Shown in pieces: positions 33,546-46,222 of a stretch of DNA of 64,000 nucleotides; position 1 is the first letter of the stretch; every line of letters begins with the position of its first letter. The stretch is from NCBI RefSeq assembly GCF_963583255.1, contig NC_084812.1, positions 25,191,565 through 25,255,564 of the forward strand. Reading direction: 5' to 3'. The notes below the pieces were generated by a model that did no database searches, was not told the DNA's origin, and saw only the letters and a program-made list of their open reading frames with translations. The position numbers and the translations under genes are program-made. This DNA is from Pyrus communis. Taxonomy: Eukaryota > Streptophyta > Magnoliopsida > Rosales > Rosaceae.

Positions 33546-35212
33546 TTCCGGGATGATTGCAGTTTTTCGGAGACGATGGTTTCTCACCAAAACTTGGTGA
33601 ACCACGATGGCTGGCCTCGACTGTAGGCGAGACCCGTGGTGGTCTGTCGGAGGGACAAGGACGACTCCAAAACGGCGTCGTTTTCTTTTTCTTCTAGTTT
33701 TTGCGTTTGGAGCAGTGTGGCTCGCGGCTCACAGCTCAGCTTGCATAGACTGCAAGTATGGCGCAGGCGTGGCTCGGTGGTGCGGCTCGAAGCCGCTGCT
33801 CGCATGGGGTTTATTCAAACCTTAATTTTTGTTTCTTTTGATTCTTCACCATAATCAATTCACGTAATACATACCTAGCATTTGCCTACACACGTTGTAT
33901 GTAAAAATACTTTTTTTTTCTGAAAAAATGGGAAGGGGAGAGTGAGAGAGAGAAAACGTGGGTGAAAGTGGGAGATTTTTGTTTTTTGTTTTTTTAATAT
34001 TAAATATATCTTAACATCACTTAAGTGAGAGTTCAATAAAAAACAGTAAAATTTAGATTTGTGAAATTACATTATTGCCCATCATTTTTTATGTGATAGA
34101 AGACTAAATAGTTTTTACACCCTTTTTTGATTGACAAAGAGGGTTCTATTGATCGGTAGTTTAGATAATATATTTTGAAAAATAATGCGATCACAATTTA
34201 TGCAGAATCTATAATTTGGAATGCGAAAAATTTGAGTTCATGGATCATGGTGAAGGTTCATGCAATCAAGACTGAAAAAATATCGACAATTATAAGACTA
34301 TATTTTAGAAGAACCTAAATTGCATAATTATAATTGGCAATGGTTATAGTAGAAAATCCCCTTCAGATTCCTTAGCGCACCAAATGAGCGTGTTGATAAC
34401 ATGTTGTGGCCAATTTTCTAGGAGAGATTTTCTAAATGAGAGAGAGGGTACGGAGAGACAAAGTGCTGAATGATTAAGCATAGAGAAATTGTAGAATGTT
34501 AGAATGTTTACACATTGTGATTTTCCCTATGCCAATGTCTTTATTAATAGTAAATCATGAGGAAATAGTAATTTGTTCTCTAAGTAAATATAAAGGATAA
34601 TAGGCAAGAATCTCTAGAATAATCGGAAAACCTAAACTCAATCTACCCATAATTTACACAATCACAAATGTGCTAATAATGTTACAACAAGTTATACTTA
34701 ATTCCCTTTTTTTTTTTTTTTTTTTTGTTCCGACCTCTCGTTCTTTCGTAATTTATTAGGAATTCATTGTTTAAAAAAATTGTGAATCTAGATATGGCAT
34801 TGATATTCCAAGGTCCAACGCAGCATCATTGAGTTGTAATTAACTTGTTATTCATATTACAATATCTTAAGTTCAATCACACTTCTAAAATCATAATATA
34901 GAACAATAGTTTTACGTTGCAACGACCTGAGAATCATCCAATGGTTAATGTGGTTACATGAGTGTCAGTAATCAACGCGGTAAGTAGTAATTAAATTAGG
35001 TGGTCAAAAGAGCGCGTGCAGGACTTAATCTCACTGTCATCTCAAATGCAGTTAAAACTGTGAAAAAACCTTTATCTCGATCCCACCTTACATTCCTGCA
35101 TTGTCCTCGTACAGCATTTGGTTTCCTTCCCTTGAAGGAAAAAAAAAAAAATCAAGTAGCGCATTTAGATATATAGATATCTATTTCTGCAAAAACTTAA
35201 TTATTCTAGGAG
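33546..35212. other. Intergenic region upstream of the CHX gene
   Basis: 33600-33830 is GC-rich with overlapping frames on both strands but no motif. 34030-34165 (with AAAATTTAGATTTGTG and TGTGATAGAAGAC) matches 52545-52680, so it belongs to a dispersed repeat. 34700-34727 is a T run. The last few hundred bases should hold the CHX promoter, but no TATA box stands out. Confidence 0.5.
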
Positions 35213-38005
35213 ATGTCCAAAAATATTTCAAGTTTGGAGGAAGATGATGCCATTGTGCTGCAGAATATCAATGGAACGTTCTTCAATGTTTGCTTCAACT
35301 TACCACCAAACATGAACTTTCATGTCGTCTGGGAGGACGATCTCTCAAAAACTTCCGCGCCAGCACGAGCACGTACTGATCAATTAGTGCCTCTTTTGGA
35401 GTTTCAGATGGTTGTGATTTTCATCATCACTCAAGCCACTCATCACCTTCTGTTCAAACATTATAGGCTCCCCAGGTTCATCTCACAAATTGTGGTATGT
35501 GCTTTCTCTACTATACTTTTAATCTCTTAATTATTATTTTTTAAAATAATGATCGCATGGTGATGAAATATGAAATGATTATTTTATTTTATTTTTTTTA
35601 ATTTTTAAATTTTATGGATGTAAAGTAATTCATCACAAAGTAGTTACATGCAATTTCATTAGAAATCAGAAAGCTTTTTCGTTGTTTTATTTTTGGTTTT
35701 CTAAATGACAATTTGATGGAATAAATTCTAGACTGGCATGCTGCTTGGACCTTCAATCAAAAACAAGTTGGGAACATTCAAAGAGTCCTTGTTTCCACTC
35801 ATCAGTCAAGATGTAATTGGCACGGCATCTGTGTTTGGTTACTGTCTGTTTATGTTTCTAATAGGTGTGAAAATGGATGTGGGATTGATAAAGAGAACAG
35901 GAAACAAAGCTTTAGCGATTGGTGTGTTGTCACTCGTAGTGCCCTTATCATTCGGCTTTTCAATTGCAGCGGCTTGTGTATATTTTACCCGCAGAGAACA
36001 AGACCTGGAGAAGGTTTTTTTTGTAGCAGGCACACATTCTTTGACTTCATTTGCTGTCGTTTCTAGCCTTCTTGAGGACCTCAAACTCCTAAATTCAGAA
36101 CTAGGTCGGTTGGGATTGTCTACTGCCCTAATCGGCGACATGCTCAATGTGATTATAACAAGTACTGCTACTTTTTTCAGAGTTTTCATGGGAACTGGCC
36201 AACCAAAATACAAAATCTTCACTGATATTGCATCACTAATTGGCTTTCTTCTCACGGTTGTGTTCATTATTCGTCCTGCCTTCTTTTGGATTGTGAGACA
36301 TACACCTGCAGGCAAACCTGTTAAGGATGTGTACCTTTACACCATCTTTGTACTGCTAATGCTTTCTGCCTTTCTTTCTCATGCGTTTGACCAAACCGCA
36401 CTTTTCGGTGCATTTATTTTGGGATTAGCTGTTCCAGCCGGACCACCATTAGGCTCAGCTCTAGTGAAAATGCTGGATTGTGTCGCCAGCGGAGTTTTGG
36501 TGCCACTCTTTGTAACTATATGTTCAATGAAGGCTGATTTTTCATTCGTAACATATGATGGTAAATTGTTAATGCTGGACATAATCCTTCTGGTAGTAAC
36601 TTTTGTGTCCAAAGTAATGGCGTGTTTTGTGCCAGCTTTGATTTGCAAGATGCCCTTCAATGATGCTCTTGCAATTGGTTTCATTATGAGTGCCAAGGGC
36701 ATCGTTGAGTTGGCCTCCTATTCCTTATTCCATGACTTCAAGGTATTCACTTAAGCACTCCAATCATTTAACTTTTATATCGTTCTATCTAAACCCTAAC
36801 CCTCGATATGCAATAAAAAATGCATTTAACTGATTTTTTTGCTTGGTTTTTTCCGGCCTCGTATATTGCAGACCATTGATGACCAAACATTTGCCGTGCT
36901 GATCGTTAGTGTTCTGACTGTAGCAATACTTGTGCCAAGCATGGTGAATTACTTGTATGATCCTTCAAGGAAATACGCAGGCTACCAGAAAAGGAACATC
37001 ATGGATTTGAAACCGAATTCTGAGCTCCGAATACTTGCATGCATTTACTCACACTCTGATGTCGCTCCTATCATCAACCTTCTTGATGTTTCATGCCCAA
37101 CAGGAGGGAGTCCAATTTTTGTGAATGCCCTTCACCTTATTGAGCTAGTTGGTAGATCCGCCCCTCTCTTTATTGACCACCATATTCATGAAAAGGTTAC
37201 ATGTGACATTGCCTATAGTGAAAATGTCATCATCCCCTTCGACCAGTATCAACTGAACAATCAAGGTGCTGTGTTCGTGAACATATTTACAGCCATCTCT
37301 CCACCCAACACAATGCATGAGGATATATGCACACTTGGGCTTGACAAACTTACATCCATTATACTACTCCCATTTCATCGAAAATTCTCCTTCGATGGAA
37401 GCATAGAGTCTGAGGACAATAATACAAGGGCACTAAATTGTAGTGTCCTTGATAGGGCTCCGTGTTCAATAGGAATTATTGTTCACCGTGGCTATTTGAG
37501 ACGTCCTTCAGTGTTGTTTCGCATTGCCATGATCTTCTTAGGGGGTAGGGACGATAGGGAGGCCTTGACATTTGCAAAACGGGTCAGCAAAGATCCCAGG
37601 AGCTTCAGCCTAACAGTAGTACGATTAGATGCCGAGGATGATCACACAATGCCTGATTGGGATACGATTCTTGATAATGAGCTGTTGAAGGATTTTAAGC
37701 ATAATGTTGGAAACGAGAATATTACATACATAGAAAAGACATCAAATGATTCAGTTCGAACAACAGGAATACTTCGGTCTATGATGAATGAGTATGAGCT
37801 TATCATAGTTGGGAGAAGGAATGGCTTACAATCCCCTCAGACATTAGGTCTCTCAGAATGGACTGAATTCCCGGAATTGGGGATCATTGGGGACCTGCTT
37901 GTTTCGTCAGATTTCAACAGCAAAGCTTCAATTTTTGTGGTACAACAGCAAAAGAAATTGAAGGGAAGGATAAATATAAGCAATGGCAATACTTTCAAGC
38001 TATGA
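35213..38005 (+). CDS. Cation/H+ exchanger, CHX family (CPA2)
   Basis: Three exons, 35213-35494, 35732-36742 and 36872-38005, all in phase 0 with GT/AG borders; 808 aa, the normal length (~780-850). Residues ~1-460 form the membrane antiporter domain with about 12 hydrophobic segments. TGMLLGPS opens exon 2, STALIGDML carries the conserved Asp (residue 230), FGAFILGLAVPAGPPLGSAL is the family signature, and SAKGIVELA carries the conserved Lys (residue 416). From ~470 on is the soluble C-terminal domain (ELRILACIYSHSDVAPIINL, and a late YELIIVGRRNG motif) typical of CHX proteins. Such proteins move K+ or Na+ against H+ across endomembranes or the plasma membrane, often in pollen or roots; the subtype cannot be set from here. 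No breaks are seen. Confidence 0.93.
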
Positions 38006-39010
38006 TATAGGAAAAGTTTCGGCTTTCTTGTTCCTTTTCATGTTTTTGGATTCTTTACATTGATTTGTAGCATATGTTTGTTTTAACAAATGTTTCTTGT
38101 CTATTTCGAATCATCAGACATTTTGACAAATCTCCAGTAATATTACATTGTATTTCCTTGTGATGTAACGCCCTAATGATCCTTCAGTTAGTGACGGATT
38201 ACTGGTGCAAACTACTTACACATGCACCGGAAATTTTACACAAATGGAGTCTAGACTCGTCCACTTTTGTGCATTTACCACCACATCGGATCGGTTAGTT
38301 TCCGTCCTCAATTCCATCAAATATCAGAACAGAACTTGCATGAGGACCGCTTTTCAAGGGCATTGTCAATAGATCACAGTCTTAGGTTATCATACTCTAT
38401 TCATATCCTACATGCCTAAACATGTGTTGGAGACCATTTTTTCAAGAAGTAAAATACTCGACAATTTCTATCCAGTTCCTATAAAAGCAGTAAGAAGATC
38501 CTTGGTAGTTAGGGCTTTACTCTTCAGCACACTGCATCAAACTTTCATGAACCCCCTTCCCTTCGTGTAGTAAAAAGACTTTTTTTTAGATTTCCACTCC
38601 TTAACCATTTGTCTAGTCTTATCAATTATCATACTTTGTGACAGGTTTTTTGTTTTTGATACAAGTACTATTCTACATTATATGAATCTCAACGGCGAAT
38701 AGGTACTTGAATTTGAGTGCAAAGTGGGCTCAAATCTGTCAGTCTGTGACACACTATGAAGCACGAATACAATTTGGTCACGTATTATGTATGCAATACT
38801 TCATCGGATATGATACTCGTAGGATATTCTCGGATACTCGTCGAATACATATCATGATCAACAAATATGAATTTGACTTGATGAACACGCGTATCCATAT
38901 TTGGAAAACAAGTATCTGATTTTTAGGATAGAAGTATGTATGTTGATGTTGGAGAGAGAAAAAAGTAAGTGAAGGTGTGAGATATAGTACTTGATGATCA
39001 CATTCTTTTG
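38006..39010. other. 3' flank of the CHX gene
   Basis: The first ~170 bases should be the 3' UTR. The rest has no recognisable gene. Around 38800-38910 there are short repeats of GGATACTCG and AACAAGTATC-like words. Confidence 0.4.
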
Positions 39011-39261
39011 GGAATAGGATCCTCTCCGGATCATCTTTGTGGGATCCGGGGATCAAACAATCATGTTCGTTCATTATATATCGTGTGGTTAGTTTTCGTT
39101 AGATACTATTTATATTTAATTTTAGTTTTCGTTAGATACTATTTATATTTAATTTTAATTTTAAATTTAAAATAATTTCTAACCGTACGATATACAATGA
39201 ACAGACACAATTGATTGATCCCTTGAATCCCCACAAAGAGGATCCGGAGAGGATCCTTGTC
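39011..39261. mobile_element. Foldback MITE, GGATCCTC family, copy 2
   Basis: Inverted ends of about 30 bp: AGGATCCTCTCCGGATC on the left and GATCCGGAGAGGATCCT on the right. The inner phrase GTTAGATACTATTTATATTT occurs twice in tandem, and once in copy 1 at 19331-19517. Confidence 0.75.
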
Positions 39262-39717
39262 CATTCTTTTGTATCAAAATCCTAGTGGGTGTCCAAAAAG
39301 GCTGTACAGTTAATTAATATTTTAATTAAAAAAAAAACTAATTAAAAGGGTTTGAAAACTTTGAATTTTAATAATAAGGACAAAATAAAGGGTAAAATGA
39401 ATAGTAGTAGGATTGACTTTTTAGTGTAAAAATATGGTTTTTCGTTAAAGTGAACAGTACCGTGGGCTTTTCGTTAAAACTCCCTTAAAAAAATCTAATA
39501 AATCCTTTACAATAATACAAATTTGGTAACCCGTGGAGTATATGTGTGGTTGTAGGGCTTCGCACGATATACCATGAAAAGTTGTGATTTCGCTATAAAA
39601 CCAATTAACAATATGGAGAAAACCCAAACTTATGTAAGGTCCATTCTCTCATCAAACTTTACATACGATTATAAGAGTCATTTTACTTTAAAATAAACTT
39701 AAAGGTTGTCCAAGAGG

Positions 39718-39914
39718 AATGAGGATCCTCTTCGAATGCTCTTTGTGAGGATCCAGAGGAACCTTTAATCGTATCCGTTGATTGTAAATCGTGCGACCAG
39801 TTTTTGTCAGGTATTATTTGTGTTCAATTTTAAATAATAAATTTAAAATGATTTTTTAGCACATGATGTACGATGAATATACACGATTAAAAAAATTCTG
39901 AGAATCCTCATTCT
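39718..39914. mobile_element. Foldback MITE, GGATCCTC family, copy 3
   Basis: Ends GAATGAGGATCCTC and GAATCCTCATTC are inverted. The middle (CGACCAGTTTTTGTCAGGTA, then TTCAATTTTAAATAA) aligns with copies 1 and 2 but is more diverged. Confidence 0.65.
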
Positions 39915-40530
39915 TCCGAGAGAGCACTTCGATGTAAACAAAATTTCAACTGAATAATAAACCAACCCTAAATGTCCATCTCAGTACTTAATGTAAAATC
40001 AGGCCCAAATAGAAAGCCAATTGTTGTTATCATTGTTTTCGTTGTCATCATCATATAAGTGCATTAACTTAAGTCTCACATAACCTTATAACAGAACACC
40101 AAACTCATGCCTGTCGATTCCTAGAACAAAACTTTAAAGTTTCATGTAATGTTTGACATTTGGTTACCCATCACTGGATTTCAATCTTTCTTTGCTTCAA
40201 AGGGATTCAAACTTTCCATGATGTGGTAAAGCAATTAAAAGCCAAACACTCTTATAGGCTTGTAGACCCAACAAAAAGCAGTGGTTGCTTGAAAGTACAC
40301 CAACCAGACCAACCATCCTTTAATTAAGCAAGATGGGAATTTTTATGGTATTTCAAAGTATCAGTTACTCAGGGATTTTAACCGTTATCATTAGTTAAAA
40401 ACTCAAAAACTAACATCTAACAGTTAAAAAGTCTGAAATATAAGATACTCTGGATCATCATAGAATTTCGGTAAACAGGACACACTTGATTAATGTGTTA
40501 CCAACTTCTAAAACTTGCCCTCTTCCTCCT

Positions 40531-40540
40531 CTATTATAGT
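40531..40540 (+). promoter_or_regulatory. Possible TATA box of dirigent gene 1
   Basis: CTATTATAG lies about 70 bp before the ATG at 40608. It is followed by a CA repeat in the leader (40573-40587). Confidence 0.35.
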
Positions 40541-40607
40541 GACCACAAATCTTACCAGAAGTCTATATTTCACACACACACACACACTACACACTAGAGA
40601 GACTAGT

Positions 40608-41162
40608 ATGGCTTCGTTTCTCTACTACTCTATCTTCATCCTCTATGCAACCTCTCTCTATTCCATTGATGGAGTTCTAATTAAGCAATTCGTTAGATCC
40701 GGCGGGAAAACAGAAAACTTAACCCACCTCCACTTTTTCTTCCACGACATCCTTGGTGGCAAAAACCCTACCTCTGTTAGAATTATTGAGCCGCCAAATG
40801 GTATTGCTGGCGGCTTTGGAAGCACTATGATGATTGATAATGCACTGACTGAAGAGCAAGACCGCGCCTCCAAGCTCATCGGAAGAGCACAAGGATTTTA
40901 CTCAGTGGCTTCACAACAAGCAGATGAATTTGCATTCCTTATGGTCATGAATTGTGTTTTTGTGGAAGGCAAGTATAAGGGGAGTAGCATTAGCATTCTC
41001 GGGAGGAATCCGGTCATGAACAATGTGAGAGAGATGCCGGTTGTTGGAGGCACGGGACAGTTGAGGTTTGCTCGAGGTTATGCCTTGGCCCATACGGTTT
41101 GGTTTGATGCTGCTACAGGAGATGCCATTGTTGAGTACAATGTTTATGTGTCAGACTCCTGA
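40608..41162 (+). CDS. Dirigent protein 1
   Basis: Single exon, 184 aa, the usual dirigent size. The ATG at 40608 was chosen over one at 40515 because it starts a clean signal peptide (MASFLYYSIFILYATSLYSI) and follows the CA-rich leader. Family motifs in order: HLHFFFHDILGG, VRIIEPPN, FGSTMMIDNALTE, SKLIGRAQGFYSVAS, FVEGKYKGSSISILGRNPV, REMPVVGGTGQLRFARGYA, and the end GDAIVEYNVYVSDS. Dirigent proteins are secreted beta-barrels that steer coupling of phenoxy radicals, as in lignan formation; this type is of the b/d-like group, whose exact substrates are often unknown. One N-glycosylation site, NLT, is seen near the start of the mature protein. Intact. Two relatives lie at 50196 and 62143. 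Confidence 0.95.
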   Translation: MASFLYYSIFILYATSLYSIDGVLIKQFVRSGGKTENLTHLHFFFHDILGGKNPTSVRIIEPPNGIAGGFGSTMMIDNALTEEQDRASKLIGRAQGFYSVASQQADEFAFLMVMNCVFVEGKYKGSSISILGRNPVMNNVREMPVVGGTGQLRFARGYALAHTVWFDAATGDAIVEYNVYVSDS

Positions 41163-42460
41163 ATTTTGTATTAGGCTAGCCATTGTTGAGAAAAATATCT
41201 TTTTACTTTTTTATATTTTGTTTTTCCTTAATCCCTTATAGAGACATCTATTGTACTTAATTAGGGAATGGCTACGTTAATCTTATAACTAGAAATAATT
41301 GGATTTGAAATAATACTATTCTCATATGATGGATTTTAAAATGAGGTGGAATTTGGCGAAATTTTGTAGTGAATGTGATTTTATTTCTGCTTAAAAGATT
41401 GATGGCCTTAAAAATAAGTGTAGGGACTGTTTAATAACAATTTCGTTTTCAATTTTTACATTTTATGAAAACTTGAAACTAAAAAATCATTTTGTCATTA
41501 CATCAGTTTTCAAGTTTTGAAAACTAAAAACCAAAAAGTCAGTTAACTTCTTTAGTTTTCAAATTTTAGAGAACTGAAACGGTCCCATAATAAATACAAT
41601 TTCGTTTGGTGTCAAAGTTTTAGGTCCCGCACGCTTAGTATTTTAGGCCAACCATTTTCTTTTTCTTTATGAAAGAACTTTTTGTTAATTAAATCTAGCT
41701 CGGCTCACTGAAACAAAGTCGCCCATAAAGCACTTTTGGTGAGGATATTATCCATTCATCGCAAAAACAAAGCCGATTGTGATCACTAAACTTGTCCCTT
41801 ACTATAGCAAGAATATAAAATATTTTGCCAGAAAATGTGTTTTCTCGGTGTCGATGGACTCTTAGCGAGGAAATCTCTCTTTCCTAGTTTTAGGCTTGTA
41901 GCGAGTAAAAGTTAAAGAGGTAACCATAACAGGATTCAGACTCCCAGTCTCCAATATTCCCCACATCTCAAATCCCACACAAAGCTGCACCCAGTTTTCC
42001 CCTTAGCTTTCGAAACCTATTTTCTCGTTTTCCCCAATTCCACTCTGCCACTATTCGCAACCACCATTCGCCCTCCAACCACACTCTTCCCACTCAATTC
42101 CACTCTCTCTCAGCTCTCTTTCTCTCTTTCATGTCAACATCACTGCAGAGAGTGTTCTGTTGGTCATTGCCCTTAACGCTCGCACCTAATGGGGGCATTT
42201 GTAGAGCTAAGCTGTTTTACGGACTAGGGAACATCTACCCCTTAACTTGTTTTATGGCGAGGAAAGAATAATTGCCTCGCAATGCCCTTTCCTCATTGAA
42301 CATGCCATTTTTGCAAGGAAATTTCTTTTTCCTCGTGGAAACTATAAAAAAATTTCAACTGTTGTTAATCCTACAGCGAGAAAACAGCTTTTGGCGAAAA
42401 AAATGACGAACTTTAGCAATGAATTATTTTGTCCCAAAAAAGGTGCAACTACAATGAATT
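41163..42460. other. 3' flank of dirigent gene 1 and unclassified repeat
   Basis: The first ~150 bases should be 3' UTR. From about 41820 to 42460 there are recurring phrases around GCGAGGAAA and CCTCG on both strands, which look like subterminal repeats of a non-autonomous DNA transposon, but no inverted ends could be fixed. No gene. Confidence 0.4.
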
Positions 42461-45309
42461 AAATTTGACACCTCCCGATCCTGATATCTCTAAATACTAG
42501 GATAGACATGTGCTGGCCGACACCCGAGGATGACGAATCCATTTGAAACATGCATGCAAATTAAAATATGCAATTAGAAAGATATATACAAATGCAGAAT
42601 CATGTTCAGAGCATACAACTAATTAAGAATAATACGAAAGAATTATAATAAAAGGTATGAACAAGGGAATGAGTCATACATTGAGAAGACCTGAAGATCC
42701 CTATGCGAAAATGTCCTCACGCCGGGATTGTGTACCTCGATTTTAACTCCTGAGGGGGCGCAAAACAGAAAAGGTGAGTGGACTAAAGTTTATAATAATA
42801 GTGCTATAATAAGAAAACCATTTTCTTTATAAACATACTAACCCCCTGTTTTGAAAACACATATATAGTACCACATAGTAGTTTTCCGAAAACTTTACAT
42901 GCCATGAAAATATTCGTAAAACATGTATAATGTAAAGCCATGCTCTAAAATGGTGCTATCGCCGCCGAAGGCAGATTCGTAAATCTCGATAATGTTGTAC
43001 TCACTAGGGGTATCATAGTGGCTCGAAGGCATAACCATCACCAAAGGTGAAGCTGTACGACATTGGGTTACGCCAGTGAAGAAACCATGGTCCATCACCC
43101 AAAGGTGAAGCTGTATGACTCGGGGTTATGCCGGAGAAGAAACATATACATATAACATCACACACTAGCCTCAGGCTAGTGAAGGTAGGGGTATGACATA
43201 AATATCTCACTCTTCATTCGCCTGAAGACAGTACTTGTCCATCACCCGAAGGTGAAGCTGTACGACACTGGGTTACGTCAATGAAGAAACCATGGTCTAT
43301 CACCAGAAGGTGAAGCTGTACGACTCCGGGTTACGTCGGAGAAGAGGTATATACATAAATATCCTCATATGTGTCCTATGGCCATAGACGTCTACATACC
43401 CATGTTGTGTGGATGTGCTGTATGATAACCCGCTAGATAAGCACAAAAAACATATCTCAAAATCTCATATCAAATCCGGAGCTCAAAAGCTCTAAGGCTC
43501 ATCATAACCATGATAAACCATATTCATATATCCATAGAATTCATATACGAAAATCCAATAATTCATAACCTTTTGTAAAACGTAAACTCGGTAAATCCTA
43601 AATATTTCGTAAACCATAATTATGGAAATCTGTAAAACATATTATAAAACATAATCAATTCATGAAATATGAAATGCATGCAAGCCTAATATTTTATAAA
43701 AACATGCAAGTTTAGAAGGGGTCCACTCACATATATTTTGTTGCCCAAAAGCCGCTCAAGCTAGCGAATATAAAGTCACTTCCCACCGATGCACATAAAC
43801 ACATATAGAGGCCATTAAGTAAAACTCTACTAAAACAATCAAATTTTGGAAAACAGAAAACGAATTCGGATTTGGCACGTCGAAAAACTTAAGGAGGGAC
43901 CTCGGGTTCCCTCATTAGCTGCCGCAACGTGACAACTCAGAAGACCATGCGTCACCGCACGCGTCGTCACGTGCCGATATGGGTCGTCGAAAAGTTCACT
44001 GGAAATGTCGCTAGCGCCGTCATGGAAGTCAGTGGAGGTGTGTGTACCCACGCACTGGCCATGACGTGCACCCATAGACCGACCCATGCGAGGACCATGG
44101 AATTGGGATGGGATCCAGGTCAGATTTAGGTCTGGGCTTGGGTTGTTGGGTTGGGCCTAGGTTGGATCCAGTTTGGATCCAGCTGTCGGGTTGGGCTTGA
44201 TTTAGTAGATTGAGCCGAGTTACTGATCGGGTTTCATAACCCAAATATTTAGGTCGGGTTTTGACTGCGGATCGGGTTTAACCCATTTAAACTCACGGGT
44301 CGTCAGACCCAACGAAGGAAAAGGCCGGATTTCGGTCGGGAATTTCTCGGGCTCTGATCTAGCTCAAAACTCAACCAAACCTTGCACCCTAATATATCAA
44401 TTTGAAGCCTGGGAGACAAGGAATCGAACCATACCTTTGGTTTCCTTAATCGTGGTTGGATTTGGCCGAAAAAGGGCTCGAAACCTTCGAACTTCGTCGG
44501 AATCTCGAGAAAATTCCCCACGTCGTCTCTATGAAGTTCCACCGTCCAAAATACAATGCCACGATCAGTAATAACTACGAGGATAAAGATGAAAAGATTA
44601 AGAGTGTCCTGAAGCTTACCAACGTCAAAATCGTCGAGGGTTGGAGTTCACTTGAGACAGCGAGATATTTCTGTTTTTCTTGTGCTGCTTGCACAGACAT
44701 GGATGAAGACAGAAGGGAGATCAGAGAGAGACGAGGGCCGGAGGTGGCTGTATTGGTGATCCTACGAGTGTGTGGGTGTTGCCATTGTTGTTGCATAGGT
44801 AGGGCACATGAGAAAGGTGATGGAATGGCAAATATATGAGGGAGGGATGAGTGAGAGAGAGAGAGAGAGAGAGAGAGGTAGCTAAGAGGAGAGATGAGAG
44901 CTGAGGGAGAAGGTTGTTTCCCCGAAAGAGACAAAAGAGGAAGAGAGGGAAAAAGAGAGAGAGAGAAAAAAGTCATGGGCAAGGGAACACCCCAGAAAAT
45001 GGGGAGAATCGGCCACGTGTCACTTCGGGAGTGGTCCAAGGTGGAAATATCTTGGCTTGGAAAATTACCAAACTACCCTTATCGTTCCGAGTCCCGTAAA
45101 ATCTTTGTTTTAGTCCCAAATTCACTTCCGCTTGTGCCCACACATTTGTAACAACAAGTACTACGAGGCTACGCCAAGGGAATGAATCTTGTGTGACACG
45201 ACAATGCGGTAAACAAAAGTCAACATTTTTTCCTTAGGAGGCATTTTCGTAAATTCGCGTATTAAAATTATAAAAATTGTAATTTTTGAAGACGGGTTGC
45301 TACAAAATT
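42461..45309 (-). mobile_element. Solo LTR of a gypsy-type element, minus strand
   Basis: The body 42466-45304 (2,839 bp) begins TGACACCTCCCGATC and ends GGGTTGCTACA, that is TG...CA. Both flanks carry AAATT (42461-42465 and 45305-45309). No gag, pol or primer site lies inside, so it is a solo LTR. On the minus strand its 3' part matches the plus-strand LTR at 23451-25844 (GTGTCGGCCAGCAC, TTTTGCGCCCCC). Its 5' end also matches the fragment at 11003-11276. Open frames inside (for example 44456-44839) are not genes: they lie in LTR sequence and include GA-repeat translation. Confidence 0.87.
43015..43350. repeat. Tandem repeat inside the minus-strand solo LTR
   Basis: The phrase AGGTGAAGCTGTACGAC or a close variant occurs four times, at about 43044, 43102, 43251 and 43309, each followed by GGGTTA(C/T)G(C/T)C and GAAGAAACC-like words. 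The unit is about 58 bp; the array has a spacer between the second and third units. Confidence 0.72.
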
Positions 45310-46222
45310 CCTCACCATTGGACTGTCTCTAAGGATTCTACTATGAGGAACTAGTGCTAAATTGTATCGTGACGAAAATGAGACTTGCATAATCAAGTAC
45401 GGCTACAGAAAATTCGACTAACTGAACCTTCTCAATCATGTATTACTATAACAATGTTTAGAATGCAGATAGTAATTATTGGCTATTCTAATGATTTCAC
45501 AGTATCTAAGTGTTGGACTAATCAATTAAAAAAGATGATGAGTTTATAAGAATGAATGATGGGTTTACAAGGATGATATGGCACGTTTATAAGAGCGTTG
45601 ATTAGTTTGACGATCAAAATTTATTTTTTATGATTTTAGCCAATTGCCCGAGATAAAATTGCTTGCCATGTAGTTACTAGATTTTAGTCATACTTACTTC
45701 AGAGAGATAGAAGCTTTCCATTCTTTTGTTTTTTGGGGTCAAATCTCTTTTCCATGTGGTTCAAAAGCAATGGGATGTTTTTGCGAAAAGGAAAAAAAAA
45801 GAAAAAAAAAATATGGAAGCAATATAAAGGCCTTTTTACCAGGGAAAAAAAAAAAGGAAAAGAAAGAAAAAAACATTGGAGGCCGACACAAAGCAGTGAT
45901 TGCTTGAAAATGCATCAACCAAGTCAAATTTGGAGTAAAGATAACGACATCTAGGGTTTTATTTTTGGGGCTTTTAGAGATAAGGACAAGATAGATTTTT
46001 AGAATATAATCTGAGATGTTTTTAGTATCTAAAAAAATCATTTATTTCAATGCATAATGACAGATCACCTATAATAATACCAAACATTTTACCATTATTT
46101 ACATGTCTGTCATCTTAATTGCTTGAAATGTGACCTCAACTTTGTTGTTTCAGAACCGTAACAGTCAATTAGAGAGAGAGAGTGACGCTAAAGCAACCTT
46201 GAATTGTACCTGTAATAATGAA
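45310..46222. other. Intergenic region, A-rich tracts
   Basis: 45785-45870 is A-rich (AAAAAAAGAAAAAAAAA and similar). GAGAGAGAGAG lies at about 46172. No gene is seen. Confidence 0.45.

Noticed and set aside
33584..33854. Open frames in the GC-rich stretch after the copia element
   Set aside because: Overlapping frames on both strands and no recognisable domain; likely a repeat remnant.
35839..36315. A 158-codon minus-strand frame
   Set aside because: It is antisense to the CHX membrane domain, an expected shadow of hydrophobic codons.
38160..38520. An LTR starting TGTAACGCCC
   Set aside because: The start resembles gypsy LTR ends, but no matching end or duplication was found.
41820..42460. 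A CACTA-like element
   Set aside because: Repeated GCGAGG words suggest one, but no CACTA ends or target duplication could be found.
43015..43350. CRISPR-like regular repeats
   Set aside because: Plant LTR tandem repeat; units are imperfect and spacers are not unique; no cas genes.
44456..45151. Open frames of 127, 154 and 85 codons around the GA-repeat
   Set aside because: They lie inside the minus-strand solo LTR, overlap on both strands and translate simple repeats.
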